From assembly GCF_032102965.1 (NCBI RefSeq), contig NZ_CP134880.1, positions 2,232,001-2,296,000 of the forward strand: a DNA stretch of 64,000 bases. The letters are read 5' to 3'. This DNA comes from Demequina capsici. Its GTDB lineage: Bacteria; Actinomycetota; Actinomycetes; Actinomycetales; Demequinaceae. Position numbers and translations under genes: made by a program. Positions 24,957-35,200 of the stretch are shown piece by piece. Positions within the stretch are counted from its first letter, which is position 1; every line of letters begins with the position of its first letter. Below the pieces are notes generated by a model that was not told the origin of the DNA, did no database searches, and saw only the letters and a program-made list of their open reading frames with translations.

Positions 24957-25784
24957 ATGACCATCGACCAGCCGAAGCCGACCCTCGACGAGCTCATCCA
25001 GCAGATCGGCGAGTCCGGCGCACGCATCTGCGACATCGAGGCCTCCGAGGCCGGCGCCGGCAACATCTCCGTCTACATGGGATGGGACGTGGAGGTCCGC
25101 CGCCACTTCCCGAACGCTGAGGAGATCGAGCTGCCCGTGGCGGCACCGCACCTCGCCGGCGGCACCGTGCTCGCCACTGGATCCGGCCGACGCCTGCGCC
25201 AGATCGAGGACGAGCCGCTCGCCGCGATCGGAGCCGTCAAGATCCACGAGGGCGGGCTCACCGGCACGCTCTACACGGCGAACACTCGTAAGTTCGCGCG
25301 TCTCACGTCGGAGTTCAACTCGCACCTGGCCGTCCACGAGGACCAGGTCGCGCGCCGGGGCGTCGACTTCCAGGCCGTCGTCCACGCGCAGCCGCCTCAC
25401 CTGACGTACCTCAGCCACGTGCCCGCGTACCAGACCACCGAGGCCATGAACCGTGCGATCCTCCGCTGGGAGCCCGAGTCGATCGTGTCCCTCTCGCAGG
25501 GCATCTGCGTCCTCCCGTTCTGCATCCCCGGCTCCGAGAAGATGAGCGCCGAGAACGTGGCCGGCCTGCGTGACTTCGAGATCACGCTGTGGTCCAAGCA
25601 CGGCACCATGTCGCGCTCCGACATCTCCGTGTTCCGTGCGGTGGACCGCGTCGAGTACGCCGAGACCGGCGCCAAGTACGAGTACATGGACATCGTGGCC
25701 GGCGGCAGGGCCGAGGGCCTCAGCGCCGCCGAGATCCGCGGCGTCGCGGAGACGTTCTCCATCGACTCGCCCTGGTTGCAGTAG
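24957..25784 (+). CDS. rhaD: Rhamnulose-1-phosphate aldolase, stand-alone RhaD type
   Basis: The 275-residue class II aldolase matches E. coli RhaD in length and in motifs: TVLATGSGRRLR, AIGAVKI, TSEFNSHLAVHE, VVHAQPPHLTYLSHVP with zinc-ligand histidines, a bulky segment ILRWEPESIVSLSQGICVLPFCIPG, and TLWSKHG with the third ligand. It cleaves L-rhamnulose-1-phosphate to DHAP and L-lactaldehyde. AAGGAGG precedes the ATG. It duplicates the aldolase activity of rhaEW but lacks the dehydrogenase half. Confidence 0.9.
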   Translation: MTIDQPKPTLDELIQQIGESGARICDIEASEAGAGNISVYMGWDVEVRRHFPNAEEIELPVAAPHLAGGTVLATGSGRRLRQIEDEPLAAIGAVKIHEGGLTGTLYTANTRKFARLTSEFNSHLAVHEDQVARRGVDFQAVVHAQPPHLTYLSHVPAYQTTEAMNRAILRWEPESIVSLSQGICVLPFCIPGSEKMSAENVAGLRDFEITLWSKHGTMSRSDISVFRAVDRVEYAETGAKYEYMDIVAGGRAEGLSAAEIRGVAETFSIDSPWLQ

Positions 25785-25798
25785 TCGACCGCTCGCTC

Positions 25799-25829
25799 GA
25801 AGGCCCCGTGGGATCTCCACGGGGCCTTC
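25799..25829 (+). terminator. Terminator of rhaD
   Basis: A 13-base perfect stem, GAAGGCCCCGTGG (25799-25811) with CCACGGGGCCTTC (25817-25829), around a 5-base loop, 14 bases after the rhaD stop. Confidence 0.88.
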
Positions 25830-25942
25830 GTCCTATCTCCCAGGACCGACGGCCCGGAATCCGTCGGAACGGGACCTCCCGGATCATCCCCAAGAACGGG
25901 AAAACCTCGCATTTCCGGCATCCCGTTCCCTACGATGGCGGC

Positions 25943-26902
25943 ATGGAGGACCGAACCGACCTGCGCTACGCGCCACTGCTGGGACTCGCGCTCGGAGGCG
26001 GCGGTGCCCTGGGCGCCGCGCATGTGGGGGTGCTGCAGGTGCTCCACGAGCGGGGGATCCGACCCGAGCTCGTCGTCGGCACATCCGCGGGCGCGGTGAT
26101 CGGCGCCGCGTACGCCGCAGGCATCGATCCCTACGAGCTCGAGACCATGGTCGTGGACGCCCGTTGGGGCGACTTCGGCACCTTCTCCTTCATGCCCGGC
26201 CTGGGAGTCCTCGACACCGAGGGCCTGCGCCGCACCATCGAGCAGGTTGCCGGCGGGGACCTCCGGATCGAGGACCTCCCGCTCACCTTCGGCGCGGTCG
26301 CGACGGATGTGTCCACGGGCGGTGCCGTGCTCCTGTCCCACGGCTCGCTCGCCGACGCGATCTCCGCCTCCATCGCAGTGCCGGGCCTGTTCCGGCCTCA
26401 GCGCCTCAAGGGCCATCTGCTCGTCGACGGGGGCGTGGTGCAGAACCTCCCCCTCCAGGCCGCCTTCGAGACGGGCGCGAGCGACGTGATCGGCGTCCGG
26501 CTCGCGGCCGAATGGGACGCCCTCCCCCGCTACCGGACCAGCACCCAGGTCCACGAGCTCGAGATCGACTCCCGCGTGACCATGGTCCGGCCGCAGATCG
26601 GTCAGCGGTCGCAGTGGGTCGCGCGCGACATCCCGGGTCTGATCGAGCTGGGACGCGAGGCAGCCGAGCAGGCGCTCGCCGAGTACGACGTCGTGAGCCC
26701 GCGCCCGCGAGACCCGGCGGACAAGGCCGTGGCGCGCGCCGCAGCCGAGGTGATCCGGCATGGTTCAGCGGGCCCGCTCGAGGCTGCACGCGCGCACGTC
26801 GATTCTGCACGTGCCCACGCCGACAGGGTCCTCGCCGCCGGAGCGTCAGACGCCGCGTCGATGCTGCGACGCCGCGACCGCAGGACGCCCACGCTCTCCT
26901 GA
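25943..26902 (+). CDS. Patatin-like phospholipase (RssA/YchK-like)
   Basis: The 319-residue protein has the patatin catalytic set: glycine-rich oxyanion loop GGGGALGAAHVG (18-29), nucleophile motif GTSAG with Ser48, and the dyad Asp162 in DGG. It should hydrolyse membrane acyl lipids or lysophospholipids. The C-terminal about 50 residues are Ala/Arg-rich and probably disordered. It appears to be monocistronic and converges on the VanY-like gene. Inverted and direct copies of AACGGGA lie just upstream (25866-25929). Confidence 0.9.
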   Translation: MEDRTDLRYAPLLGLALGGGGALGAAHVGVLQVLHERGIRPELVVGTSAGAVIGAAYAAGIDPYELETMVVDARWGDFGTFSFMPGLGVLDTEGLRRTIEQVAGGDLRIEDLPLTFGAVATDVSTGGAVLLSHGSLADAISASIAVPGLFRPQRLKGHLLVDGGVVQNLPLQAAFETGASDVIGVRLAAEWDALPRYRTSTQVHELEIDSRVTMVRPQIGQRSQWVARDIPGLIELGREAAEQALAEYDVVSPRPRDPADKAVARAAAEVIRHGSAGPLEAARAHVDSARAHADRVLAAGASDAASMLRRRDRRTPTLS

Positions 26903-26927
26903 CCGGACCGGGCGCAGACCCGTCGGG

Positions 26928-27797
26928 TCAGTCGGAGGTGCCTCCATCGGCGTCCCAGTACCCGCTGCCGTACAGGTCCATGGCGCTCGTGGCGGGCTCG
27001 TACTCCCAGTGCCACGGCTCCCACTTGCTGGTCTTCGCCCAGCTGGGATTCTCCCAGCCCCACGTCGCCGCGTTCGCGTTGAGCCAGGCCTTCGTCGCGC
27101 CCGTGTCGTCACCGCCGCACAGGTCGAAGGCGAGCCCGAACCCGTGCACGGACTTCCCCGGCGTCGCGGCCAGGTACCCACGCGAGGACTTGACCGCGTA
27201 CTGCTCCGCGAGGGATCGGTAGCCCTGGCCTACGCACAGGTCACGCCCGAACTTCGCCTTGAAGGCCGCGTTCATCTCTGCGAACGCGACCGCGGCATCC
27301 GCACGCAGCAAGGAGCCGCCCGGGATCTCGCACAGCTCGCTTGACGGGAGCTTGCCGTTCTGGGCGCTCACCACCGACGACGGATCGCAATCAGGCAGGT
27401 ACTGGCTGACGGTGTACTTGTCCGACACCGCCATCGCGCTCGCCACCTCGTCCACCGACGGCGCCGCGAGGCTCGACTCGATCAGCTGGGGCCCGCGGCC
27501 GAGCAACGCGTGCGCCGTCGAAGGCGCCTCGCCTACGACGACGCCAGGGATCTCGCCCAGCGCGCTCGCATACGGCAGCACGGTTCCTGCGATCGGATAC
27601 ACGAGCATCGCGAGCGCGAACGCGGCGACGACGCCACCCCGGGTGAGAGTCTGGCGGCGCCGATGCGTGGTCCGGATCTTCAGCTCCTGCGTCTCCCGGA
27701 GACGCCTGAGCCGGCGCGAACGGCGGTGTCCGCGCGCGGCGGCAGCCGAAGCATCGCCTTGCGGCGCTTGAGCGCGCACGTTCACGTAGGTCCTCAC
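26928..27797 (-). CDS. Membrane-anchored D-Ala-D-Ala carboxypeptidase-like peptidase (VanY, M15B)
   Basis: The 289-residue protein has a basic cytoplasmic N-terminus (1-50), one membrane anchor (about 53-79) and a C-terminal M15B zinc peptidase domain: GYRSLAEQYAV, SVHGFGLAFDLCGG with the His and Asp ligands, and WHWEY with the catalytic Glu/His. It probably trims peptidoglycan stem peptides outside the membrane. The cysteine pairs suggest disulfides. The start is GTG at 27797 with a weak ribosome site. A later start would lose the positive N-terminal tail. Confidence 0.87.
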   Translation of the reverse strand: MRTYVNVRAQAPQGDASAAAARGHRRSRRLRRLRETQELKIRTTHRRRQTLTRGGVVAAFALAMLVYPIAGTVLPYASALGEIPGVVVGEAPSTAHALLGRGPQLIESSLAAPSVDEVASAMAVSDKYTVSQYLPDCDPSSVVSAQNGKLPSSELCEIPGGSLLRADAAVAFAEMNAAFKAKFGRDLCVGQGYRSLAEQYAVKSSRGYLAATPGKSVHGFGLAFDLCGGDDTGATKAWLNANAATWGWENPSWAKTSKWEPWHWEYEPATSAMDLYGSGYWDADGGTSD

Positions 27798-27927
27798 AAA
27801 TCCGCCATCGCAATCAGCGCGTCCTGCCGGGGGGATCGGCTGGACGCTCGCCCAATGATAACGGAATGATCACGACGAGTCGACGGACTGGTGACGAAGG
27901 TCGCAGAACCGCGGGGTGCGAGGTATC

Positions 27928-28962
27928 TCATGCCCTGCCACGGGCGATCGAGTCCCGCACCTCGCCCACCAGCTCCTCGATGATGTCCTCGAGGAACAGC
28001 AGCCCGACGGTGTGCCCGTCACGCGCCACGGCGGCCACGTGAGCGCCGGTCGACCGCATGCGCGCGAGCACCGTCTCCACCTCGTCGTCGTGCGCCACGG
28101 TCGGGAGGTCCCGCACGCGCCACGGCTGGATCGGATCCTCGCGTTCGCCGGGACGCGCGAAGAGCGTGTCCTTCATGTGCAGGTAGCCGACGCATCGGCC
28201 CTCATCCATGACCGGGAGGCGGGAGAAGCCCGTCTCCGTGACGGCCCGCTCGAAGTCCTCGACGGTCACACCGGCGGGCACGCCCTTGACCGCGTCGATC
28301 GGCACCATCACGTCCGCGGCGACGTTGTCGGAGAACTCGATCGCCCCGGTGAGCAGGCCCGCCGCGTCGGAGAGCGTCCCCTCCTCGCTCGAGCGCTCGA
28401 CGATCTGGTGCACCTCGTCCGCGGTGAACGCTGACGTGACCTCATCGCGCGGCTCGATGCGCAGCAACCGCAGGGTCGCGTTCGCCATCCAGTTGAGCGC
28501 GGTGATCAGAGGGCGCACCACTCGTCCGAGCCACACCAGAGGCGGACCGAGCAGCAGGGCGGCACGGTCGGGGCTCGACACCGCGGCGTTCTTGGGCACC
28601 ATCTCGCCCACCACCACATGGAGGCCGACGATGACGAGCAGGGCGATGGCGACGGCCACGCCATGCGCGGCGGAGTCGGGGATGCCCACGGCATGCAGCA
28701 CCGGTTCGAGCGCATGCGCGACCGCGGGCTCGGCGACCACACCGAGGCTGACCGAGCACACCGTCACCCCCAGCTGGGCGGTGGCGAGCATGAGCGACAC
28801 GTTCTCCATGGCCCACAGCACCGTCGCGGCCGCTCGCGAGCCCTCCTCGACGCGGGGCTCGATCGAGGAGCGGCGCGCGGAGATGACCGCGAACTCGGCA
28901 CCCACGAAGAAGGCGTTGGCCGCGAGCAGCGCGACGATGGTCGCGATCATCTGGGCGCTCAT
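27928..28962 (-). CDS. CNNM/HlyC-type transporter with CBS domains (second of pair)
   Basis: The 344-residue protein has an N-terminal DUF21/CNNM membrane domain with three or four helices ([30 protein letters not shown]) and a tandem CBS pair ([45 protein letters not shown]). This family is linked to Mg2+ or Na+ efflux. It ends soon after the CBS domains and lacks the extra C-terminal CorC-type domain of its upstream partner. The start overlaps the partner stop (ATGA). Confidence 0.9.
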   Translation of the reverse strand: MSAQMIATIVALLAANAFFVGAEFAVISARRSSIEPRVEEGSRAAATVLWAMENVSLMLATAQLGVTVCSVSLGVVAEPAVAHALEPVLHAVGIPDSAAHGVAVAIALLVIVGLHVVVGEMVPKNAAVSSPDRAALLLGPPLVWLGRVVRPLITALNWMANATLRLLRIEPRDEVTSAFTADEVHQIVERSSEEGTLSDAAGLLTGAIEFSDNVAADVMVPIDAVKGVPAGVTVEDFERAVTETGFSRLPVMDEGRCVGYLHMKDTLFARPGEREDPIQPWRVRDLPTVAHDDEVETVLARMRSTGAHVAAVARDGHTVGLLFLEDIIEELVGEVRDSIARGRA

Positions 28963-30275
28963 CGCTCGCCCTCCTGCTCGGCGTCGTCCTCGCGGGCCAT
29001 CGGCTCGATCCTGACCCTGTCGACGCGTCGGCCGTCCATGCGCTCGACGCGGACCACGAGGCCCTCCGCCTCGACCTGGTCGCCCACCGCGGCCACGCGG
29101 CCCAGTCGCGCCATCACGAACCCGCCGACCGTCTCGTATGCGGGCGACTCGGGGATCACGAGGCCGGTCGCCTCATGCACCTCGTCGGGACGCAGCAGCC
29201 CTTGGAGGATCCACGCGCCGCCTGCGGTCCTGTACGCCTCGACGCGCCGACGGTCATGCTCATCGGCGACCTCTCCCACCAGCTCCTCGACGACATCCTC
29301 GAGCGTGACGATGCCGGCGGTGCCCCCGTACTCGTCGACGACGATGGCGCACTGGTGGCCCAGCCCTCGCAGCTCGACCAGCAGCGGGGCGAGCGCCATG
29401 GTCTCGGGCACCCGCGGCGCGTCGACCATGATCGCGGCCGCCTTGACGGTCGGCCGGTCCTGCGCAGGGACGCCGAAGGCGGCGCGAAGATGCACCAGGC
29501 CCAGCACGTCGTCCGGCCCCTCCCCGCACACGGGGAAGCGGGAGTGACCCGTCGCGCGGGCGAGCGACATCACGTCGTCGACCGTGGCGTCCGCCGGCAG
29601 GGTCTGCATCCGGGTGCGGTCCGTCATCACGTCGATGGCGGCGAGGTCGTCCATCTCGATGGAGTTCTTGAGCAGCAGAGCCGTCGAGGCGTCGAGGGTG
29701 CCCGCCTCCGCGGAGCGGCGGACGAGCGCGGCGAGCTCCTGGCGGGACCTGCCGCCCGACAGCTCCTCCTTCGGCTCGATGCCGACGCTGCGGAGGATCC
29801 CGTTCGCGGCACCGTTGAGCAGCGCGATCACCGGACGCAGCGCGACGGTGAAGCCGGCGTTGAGCGGAGCGGCGATGCGGGCCGTCCGCCAAGGGTCGGC
29901 GAGCGCGGCGTTCTTGGGCACCAGCTCGCCGACGATCATCGAGAATGCGTTGACGATCACGAGCGACAGGACGCCTGCCAGCCCGGCGACGGCGCCACGC
30001 GTGAGCGAGGTCGACTCGAGCGGGATGCTCAGCAGCGTGAAGAGCGCCGGCTGGGCGGTGTAGCCGAGCAGGATGGTCGTGAGGGTGATGCCTACCTGGG
30101 CTCCGGAGAGCTGGGTGGAGAGGTGCCGGAGCGAGCGACGGATGCGTCGGCCCCCTGGCGCGTCCTCGTCCACCTGTGAGGGGTCGAGCGCCACCAGGGA
30201 GAACTCCGCGGCGACGAACACCGCGGTGCCGAAGGTGAGCAGGATGCCAGCGCCTACGAGAATCCACTCGGTCAT
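28959..30275 (-). CDS. CNNM/HlyC-type transporter with CBS and CorC/HlyC domains (first of pair)
   Basis: The 438-residue protein has the DUF21/CNNM membrane domain ([37 protein letters not shown]), two CBS domains ([50 protein letters not shown]) and a C-terminal transporter-associated domain ([40 protein letters not shown]). It probably works with the overlapping downstream paralogue as a heteromer for Mg2+ homeostasis or export. Confidence 0.92.
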   Translation of the reverse strand: MTEWILVGAGILLTFGTAVFVAAEFSLVALDPSQVDEDAPGGRRIRRSLRHLSTQLSGAQVGITLTTILLGYTAQPALFTLLSIPLESTSLTRGAVAGLAGVLSLVIVNAFSMIVGELVPKNAALADPWRTARIAAPLNAGFTVALRPVIALLNGAANGILRSVGIEPKEELSGGRSRQELAALVRRSAEAGTLDASTALLLKNSIEMDDLAAIDVMTDRTRMQTLPADATVDDVMSLARATGHSRFPVCGEGPDDVLGLVHLRAAFGVPAQDRPTVKAAAIMVDAPRVPETMALAPLLVELRGLGHQCAIVVDEYGGTAGIVTLEDVVEELVGEVADEHDRRRVEAYRTAGGAWILQGLLRPDEVHEATGLVIPESPAYETVGGFVMARLGRVAAVGDQVEAEGLVVRVERMDGRRVDRVRIEPMAREDDAEQEGER

Positions 30276-30350
30276 GGGCGCTCGGTACTGTCAGAGTCCA
30301 TGGTGAGGCCAGGATACAGGCGCTCGCGTCGCGGGTACAGACGGGAATCT

Positions 30351-30369
30351 GTTATAGATTTTCTATAAC
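30351..30369. promoter_or_regulatory. 19-base palindromic operator at the ABC exporter promoter
   Basis: GTTATAG and CTATAAC form perfect 7-base arms around ATTTT. It lies 19 bases before the ABC ATPase ATG, in a very AT-rich patch in this GC-rich window, and overlaps a -10-like TATAGAT. Sites of this sort are bound by GntR/YtrA-type regulators of ABC exporters, but no regulator gene is adjacent. Confidence 0.65.
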
Positions 30370-30388
30370 AAAACCCGAAGGAGGGTTC

Positions 30389-31321
30389 ATGGACGGACCG
30401 CGCATCGTCATCGACGGGCTCACCAAGCGCTACAAGGACGTGATCGCGGTCGACGACGCCAGCTTCGTGGCGGAGCCCGGCCGCATCACCGGCTTCCTGG
30501 GACCCAACGGGGCCGGCAAGACCACCACCCTGAGGGCGCTGCTCGGACTGCTCTCTCCCACCTCCGGATCGGCCACCTTCGACGGCGCACGGCTCGACCA
30601 GCTGTCGCGCCCCGCCAAGGTGGTCGGAGCCCACCTGGATCCCGGCTTCCACCCCGGCCGGAGCGCCCGCGACCACCTGCGGACGCTGGCCCCGCTCGCC
30701 GGCGTCATGGACGACCGCTGCGACCAGGTGCTTACCATGGTGGGACTCGACGAGGCGGCCGATCGTCGCGTCGGCGGCTTCTCCATGGGCATGCGCCAGC
30801 GCCTGGGCCTCGCGACCGCGCTGCTCGGCGAGCCCGCGGCGCTCGTGCTCGACGAGCCGGCCAACGGGCTCGACCCCGCCGGCATCACGTGGATGCGCGC
30901 CTTCCTGCGCGCGTTCGCCGCGCAGGGCGGCACCGTGCTCCTGTCCTCCCACCTGCTCGCCGAGGTGGAGCAGACGGTGGACGACGTGGTTGTCATCGCA
31001 CGGGGGCGCGTCCGGCATGCGTCGTCGCTCGCCGCGATGCACGAGCTCACATCGCCCGAGGTCGCGCTCCGATCCCCCGACGCCGACGGCCTTGGCAGGC
31101 TCACGTCGCGGTGGGCGGGCACCCGCATCGAAGCCGACGGCACGGCCATCATCACCGGGGCCTCCGCCGCGGAGGTCGGCAGCGCCGCACACGCCGTCGG
31201 CCTCGAGGTCCACGGCCTCGCCGAGCGGGGCGAGAGCCTCGAGCAGGTCTTCCTGCAGATGACCGAGGACGTGCCGGTCGCCGCCGCGACCACGACCGGC
31301 GGACAGGAGCCGCAAGCATGA
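30389..31321 (+). CDS. ABC transporter ATP-binding protein
   Basis: The 310-residue ATPase has Walker A GPNGAGKTT, signature FSMGMRQRLGLA, Walker B ALVLDEPANGLD and a switch His (SSHLLAEVE). The order and the C-terminal extension are those of DrrA/CcmA-like exporters for peptides, lipids or drugs. GAAGGAGG precedes the ATG. Its stop overlaps the permease start (ATGA). The strong palindrome at the promoter suggests induction by an envelope or antibiotic signal, but the cargo cannot be told. Confidence 0.92.
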   Translation: MDGPRIVIDGLTKRYKDVIAVDDASFVAEPGRITGFLGPNGAGKTTTLRALLGLLSPTSGSATFDGARLDQLSRPAKVVGAHLDPGFHPGRSARDHLRTLAPLAGVMDDRCDQVLTMVGLDEAADRRVGGFSMGMRQRLGLATALLGEPAALVLDEPANGLDPAGITWMRAFLRAFAAQGGTVLLSSHLLAEVEQTVDDVVVIARGRVRHASSLAAMHELTSPEVALRSPDADGLGRLTSRWAGTRIEADGTAIITGASAAEVGSAAHAVGLEVHGLAERGESLEQVFLQMTEDVPVAAATTTGGQEPQA

Positions 31322-32130
31322 GCGCGTCGATCCGCTCCGAGCTGCGCAAGATCACGACCACGCGCCTGTGGTGGGTGCTCCTGGTGCTGATGGCGGTGAT
31401 GGTCGCGGGCCTCGCGGCGGCGCTCGCGTTCGCCTTCGGCCTCGGAGGCGCGAACACGAGCACCGGCATCGACGGTCAGCCCGTGGTGATGGCCCCCAAG
31501 GACCTCGCCGTGTCCGTCTACACGCTGGGCGTGTCGCTCGGCTACATCTTCCCCATGTCGTTCGGCGCGATCCTGATGACGGGCGAGTTCCGTCACCGCA
31601 CCCTCGCGACCACCCTGCTCGCCGAGCCCAGGCGTGGTCGGCTGATCGTCGGCAAGGTCGTCGCCGCGCTCCCCTTCGCCGTGCTCTACGGCGTCGTGTC
31701 CGCCGTGGCAGCCGTCGGCGCCGGCGCGGCCTCGCTCGCCATCGCGCACCAGCCGACGCTGCTCGCCGACCCGGACGTGCTCCGCTCGATCGGCCTGTCC
31801 GTCGTCGCGATGACGGCGTGGATGCTGGTGGGAGTCGGCTTCGGCACGGCGATCACGAACCAGGTCGCGGCCATCGTCGTGCTGCTCGGCTGGACCCAGC
31901 TGGTCGAGCCGATCCTCAGGATCGCGCTCGGCCTCGTGGACCAGCTCGCGCCCGTCGCCAGGTTCCTGCCGGGCGCGGCGGGCGAGGCGCTCGCAGGCAG
32001 CAGCATCTACTCCGCTGCCGGGATGTCGACCCTGCTGCCCGCGTGGGCAGGGCTGCTGGTGCTCGTGGGGTACGGAGCCGTCGCGGCCCTCATCGGATGG
32101 GCGACCACCCTGCGACGCGATGTCACGTGA
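31318..32130 (+). CDS. ABC-2 type transporter permease subunit
   Basis: The 270-residue membrane protein has about six helices (18-45, 67-86, 112-139, 156-180, 185-203, 238-262) and the ABC-2 feature GEFRHRTLATTLLAEPRRGRLIVGK between helices. It partners the upstream ATPase in an exporter. No further subunit follows, so two copies would form the pore. Confidence 0.88.
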   Translation: MSASIRSELRKITTTRLWWVLLVLMAVMVAGLAAALAFAFGLGGANTSTGIDGQPVVMAPKDLAVSVYTLGVSLGYIFPMSFGAILMTGEFRHRTLATTLLAEPRRGRLIVGKVVAALPFAVLYGVVSAVAAVGAGAASLAIAHQPTLLADPDVLRSIGLSVVAMTAWMLVGVGFGTAITNQVAAIVVLLGWTQLVEPILRIALGLVDQLAPVARFLPGAAGEALAGSSIYSAAGMSTLLPAWAGLLVLVGYGAVAALIGWATTLRRDVT

Positions 32131-32227
32131 CCGACGTCCCTGATCGCGTAACGATTTGCCAAAATCGAGGCGCATCGGTTCACGCCCGTACGTTGAAGCC
32201 CGATGATAGGTAATGCACCACGCATAG

Positions 32228-35200
32228 ATGCGAACTCGCGAGAAAGTGAGCGGCCCCCACGTGTCCCCCGACACCAGCGCGCCTGACACCGACCGCACCT
32301 CCATCGTGCACGCCGCGGATGCACCGTCCGTCGCCTCCCTTCTTCTGGGTGGTGGCGCGCAGAACGCGACGCACGAGCCGGCAATGACGCCGGCACGGCA
32401 GGTCGAGCCGGCCCAGGAGTCCCCCTCCGGCGCTACGTCAAGCCCCACCGTCCCCCACCAGCCCGCAGCCGACGCAAGCCTCGCCGCGCCTGCGCTCGCC
32501 CGCGCGCTGGACGACCCGCAGCACACGCAGCCGATCGCCACCGCTCAGGCGCCGACCGCCCTGTACCTGCAGAACCCCGACCATGAGCAGCGCGAGTCGC
32601 GCGACTTCCATCACGGCATGGAGCGCCTGCGCGGTCCGGCCGCCCGCGTCGTCGCCAACATGGAGGCGTCGCTCGAGGTGCCGACCGCCACGTCGGTCCG
32701 CCCCGTGCCCGCCAAGCTGCTCCAGGACAACAGGGTGGTCATCAACAACCACCTGGCACGCACCCGCGGCGGGAAGGTCAGCTTCACGCACCTGGTGGCG
32801 TTCGCCCTGGTCGAGGCGCTGGACGCGCTGCCGGCGATGAACGTGTTCTACACGACCGACGAGGCCGGGCGCCCGCTGCTCAGCCACCCCGAGCACGTCC
32901 ACCTGGGCATCGCGATCGACCTGGCGAAGGAGGACGGCTCCCGGCAGTTGCTGGTGCCGAACGTCAAGAACGCCGACCAGATGGACTTCGACCAGTTCTG
33001 GGTCGCGTACGACGCCGTGGTCAAGCGCGCGCGGCGCAGCACGTTGCAGCCCGAGGACTTCCAGGGCACCACGATCACTCTCACCAACCCGGGCACGCTC
33101 GGCACCGTCCACTCGGTGCCTCGCCTCATGCAGGGCCAGGGCGCGATCATCGCCGCAGGCGCGCTCGACTACCCCGCCGAGTACGAGGGCGCCAACCCCG
33201 AGACCGTCGCCCGGCTCGGCGTCTCGAAGGTGATGACCCTCACCTCGACGTACGACCACCGCGTGATCCAGGGAGCCCAGTCCGGCGAGTTCCTGGCTAT
33301 CGTCCACCGCAAGCTGCTGGGCCTCGACGGCTTCTACGACCGCGTGTTCTCCGCGCTGCGCGTGCCGTACGAGCCCGTCCGCTGGGTCCAGGACGCCGAG
33401 ACCGACGAGGCCGCCGAGGCGGCAAAGCCTGCCAAGATCGCCGAGCTGATCCACGCGTACCGCTCCCGCGGTCACCTCATGGCCGACGTGGACCCGCTGA
33501 GCTCGCGGCCCCGCAAGCACCCCGACCTGGACGTCCAGACCCACGGCCTGACGCTGTGGGACCTTGACCGCACCTACCCCACGGGAGGGTTCGCGGGTCA
33601 GGACCGCTGGAAGATGCGGGACGTCCTCAACCGCCTGCGCGACGCCTACTGCCGCACGATCGGCCTCGAGTACATGCACATCGCCGACCGTGGGCAGCGT
33701 CAGTGGTTCCAGGAGCGCCTGGAGCACGGCTTCACGCGCCCCGACCGCGACGAGCACCTGCGGATCCTGCGCCGCCTCAACGCCGCTGAGGCCTTCGAGG
33801 CGTTCCTGCAGACCAAGTACGTGGGTCAGAAGCGCTTCTCGCTCGAGGGTGGCGAGTCGCTGATCCCGCTGCTCGACGCCGTGCTCTCCTCCGCCGCCGT
33901 GTCCGGCATCGCGGAGGTCTGCATCGGCATGGCCCACCGAGGCCGCCTCAACGTGCTCGCGAACCTGGCAGGCAAGTCCTACTCGCAGATCTTCTCCGAG
34001 TTCGACGGGACCGCCCTGCCCGGCTCCGTGCAGGGCTCGGGCGACGTCAAGTACCACCTGGGCACCGAAGGCGTGTTCACCGCGGAGACCGGCGAGACCA
34101 CGCAGGTGTACCTCGCGGGGAACCCGTCGCACCTGGAGGCCGTCAACCCGGTCCTCGAGGGCATCGTGCGAGCCAAGCTCGACGCGATGGGCGCCGACCC
34201 GGCCACCGACGGCTACCCCGTGCTCCCCGTGCTCATCCACGGCGACGCGGCGTTCGCCGGCCAGGGGATCGTCCAGGAGACCCTGAACATGTCCCAGCTG
34301 CGCGGCTACCGCGTCGGCGGCACGGTGCACGTCATCATCAACAACCAGGTGGGATTCACCACCGGACCGCAGGACTCGCGCTCCACGCGCTACGCCACCG
34401 ACATGGCCAAGGGCTTCCAGATCCCGATCTTCCACGTCAACGGCGACGACCCGGAGGCGTGCGTGCGCGCGGCCAGGCTCGCCTTCGAGTACCGCGAGAC
34501 CTTCCACCGCGACGTGATCGTCGACATGGTCTGCTACCGCAGGCGCGGGCACAACGAGGGCGACGACCCGTCGATGACGCAGCCGCGCATGTACGACCTG
34601 ATCGAGGCCAAGCGGTCCGTCCGCCACCTCTACACCGAGTCGCTGATCCGTCGCGGCGACATCACGACCGACGAGGCCGACCAGGTGTCCCGCGACTACC
34701 TGGCGCAGCTCGAGCGGGTGTTCCTCGAGACCCGCGAGGGGTTCGGCGGCACCTCCACGGAGTCGATCTCCGGGCTTGAGCTGCCCAGCTCGCAATCGAC
34801 GGACGCAGGCGTCATGGTCGGCTGGCAGACCTCGGTCGCGCCCAGCCAGCTCGAACGGATCGGCCGCGCGCACATGCGGCCGCCGGAGGGCTTCACGGTG
34901 CATCCCAAGCTCGCCAAGCTCATGGAGCGGCGCGAGGAGATGAGCCGCGAGGGCGGCATCGACTGGGGCTACGGCGAGGTGCTCGCGTTCGGCACGCTGC
35001 TCCAGGAGGGCGTGCCGGTGCGGATCGCCGGCCAGGACACCCGACGAGGCACGTTCGTGCAGCGCCACGCCGTGCTGCACGACCGCAGCACGGGCGCGGA
35101 ATGGACCCCTCTCCTGTACCTCAGCTCCGACCAGGCGCGCCTGCACATCTACGACTCGCCGCTCAGCGAGTACGCCTGCGTCGGCTTCGAGTACGGCTAC

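Noticed and set aside
25856..25881. GGAAT upstream of the patatin gene as a SigR promoter
   Set aside because: No GTT at 18 or 19 bases.
30343..30369. GGGAAT upstream of the ABC exporter as another SigR promoter
   Set aside because: The bases 18 and 19 positions later are AAC and ACA, not GTT. The AT-rich palindrome explains the region better.
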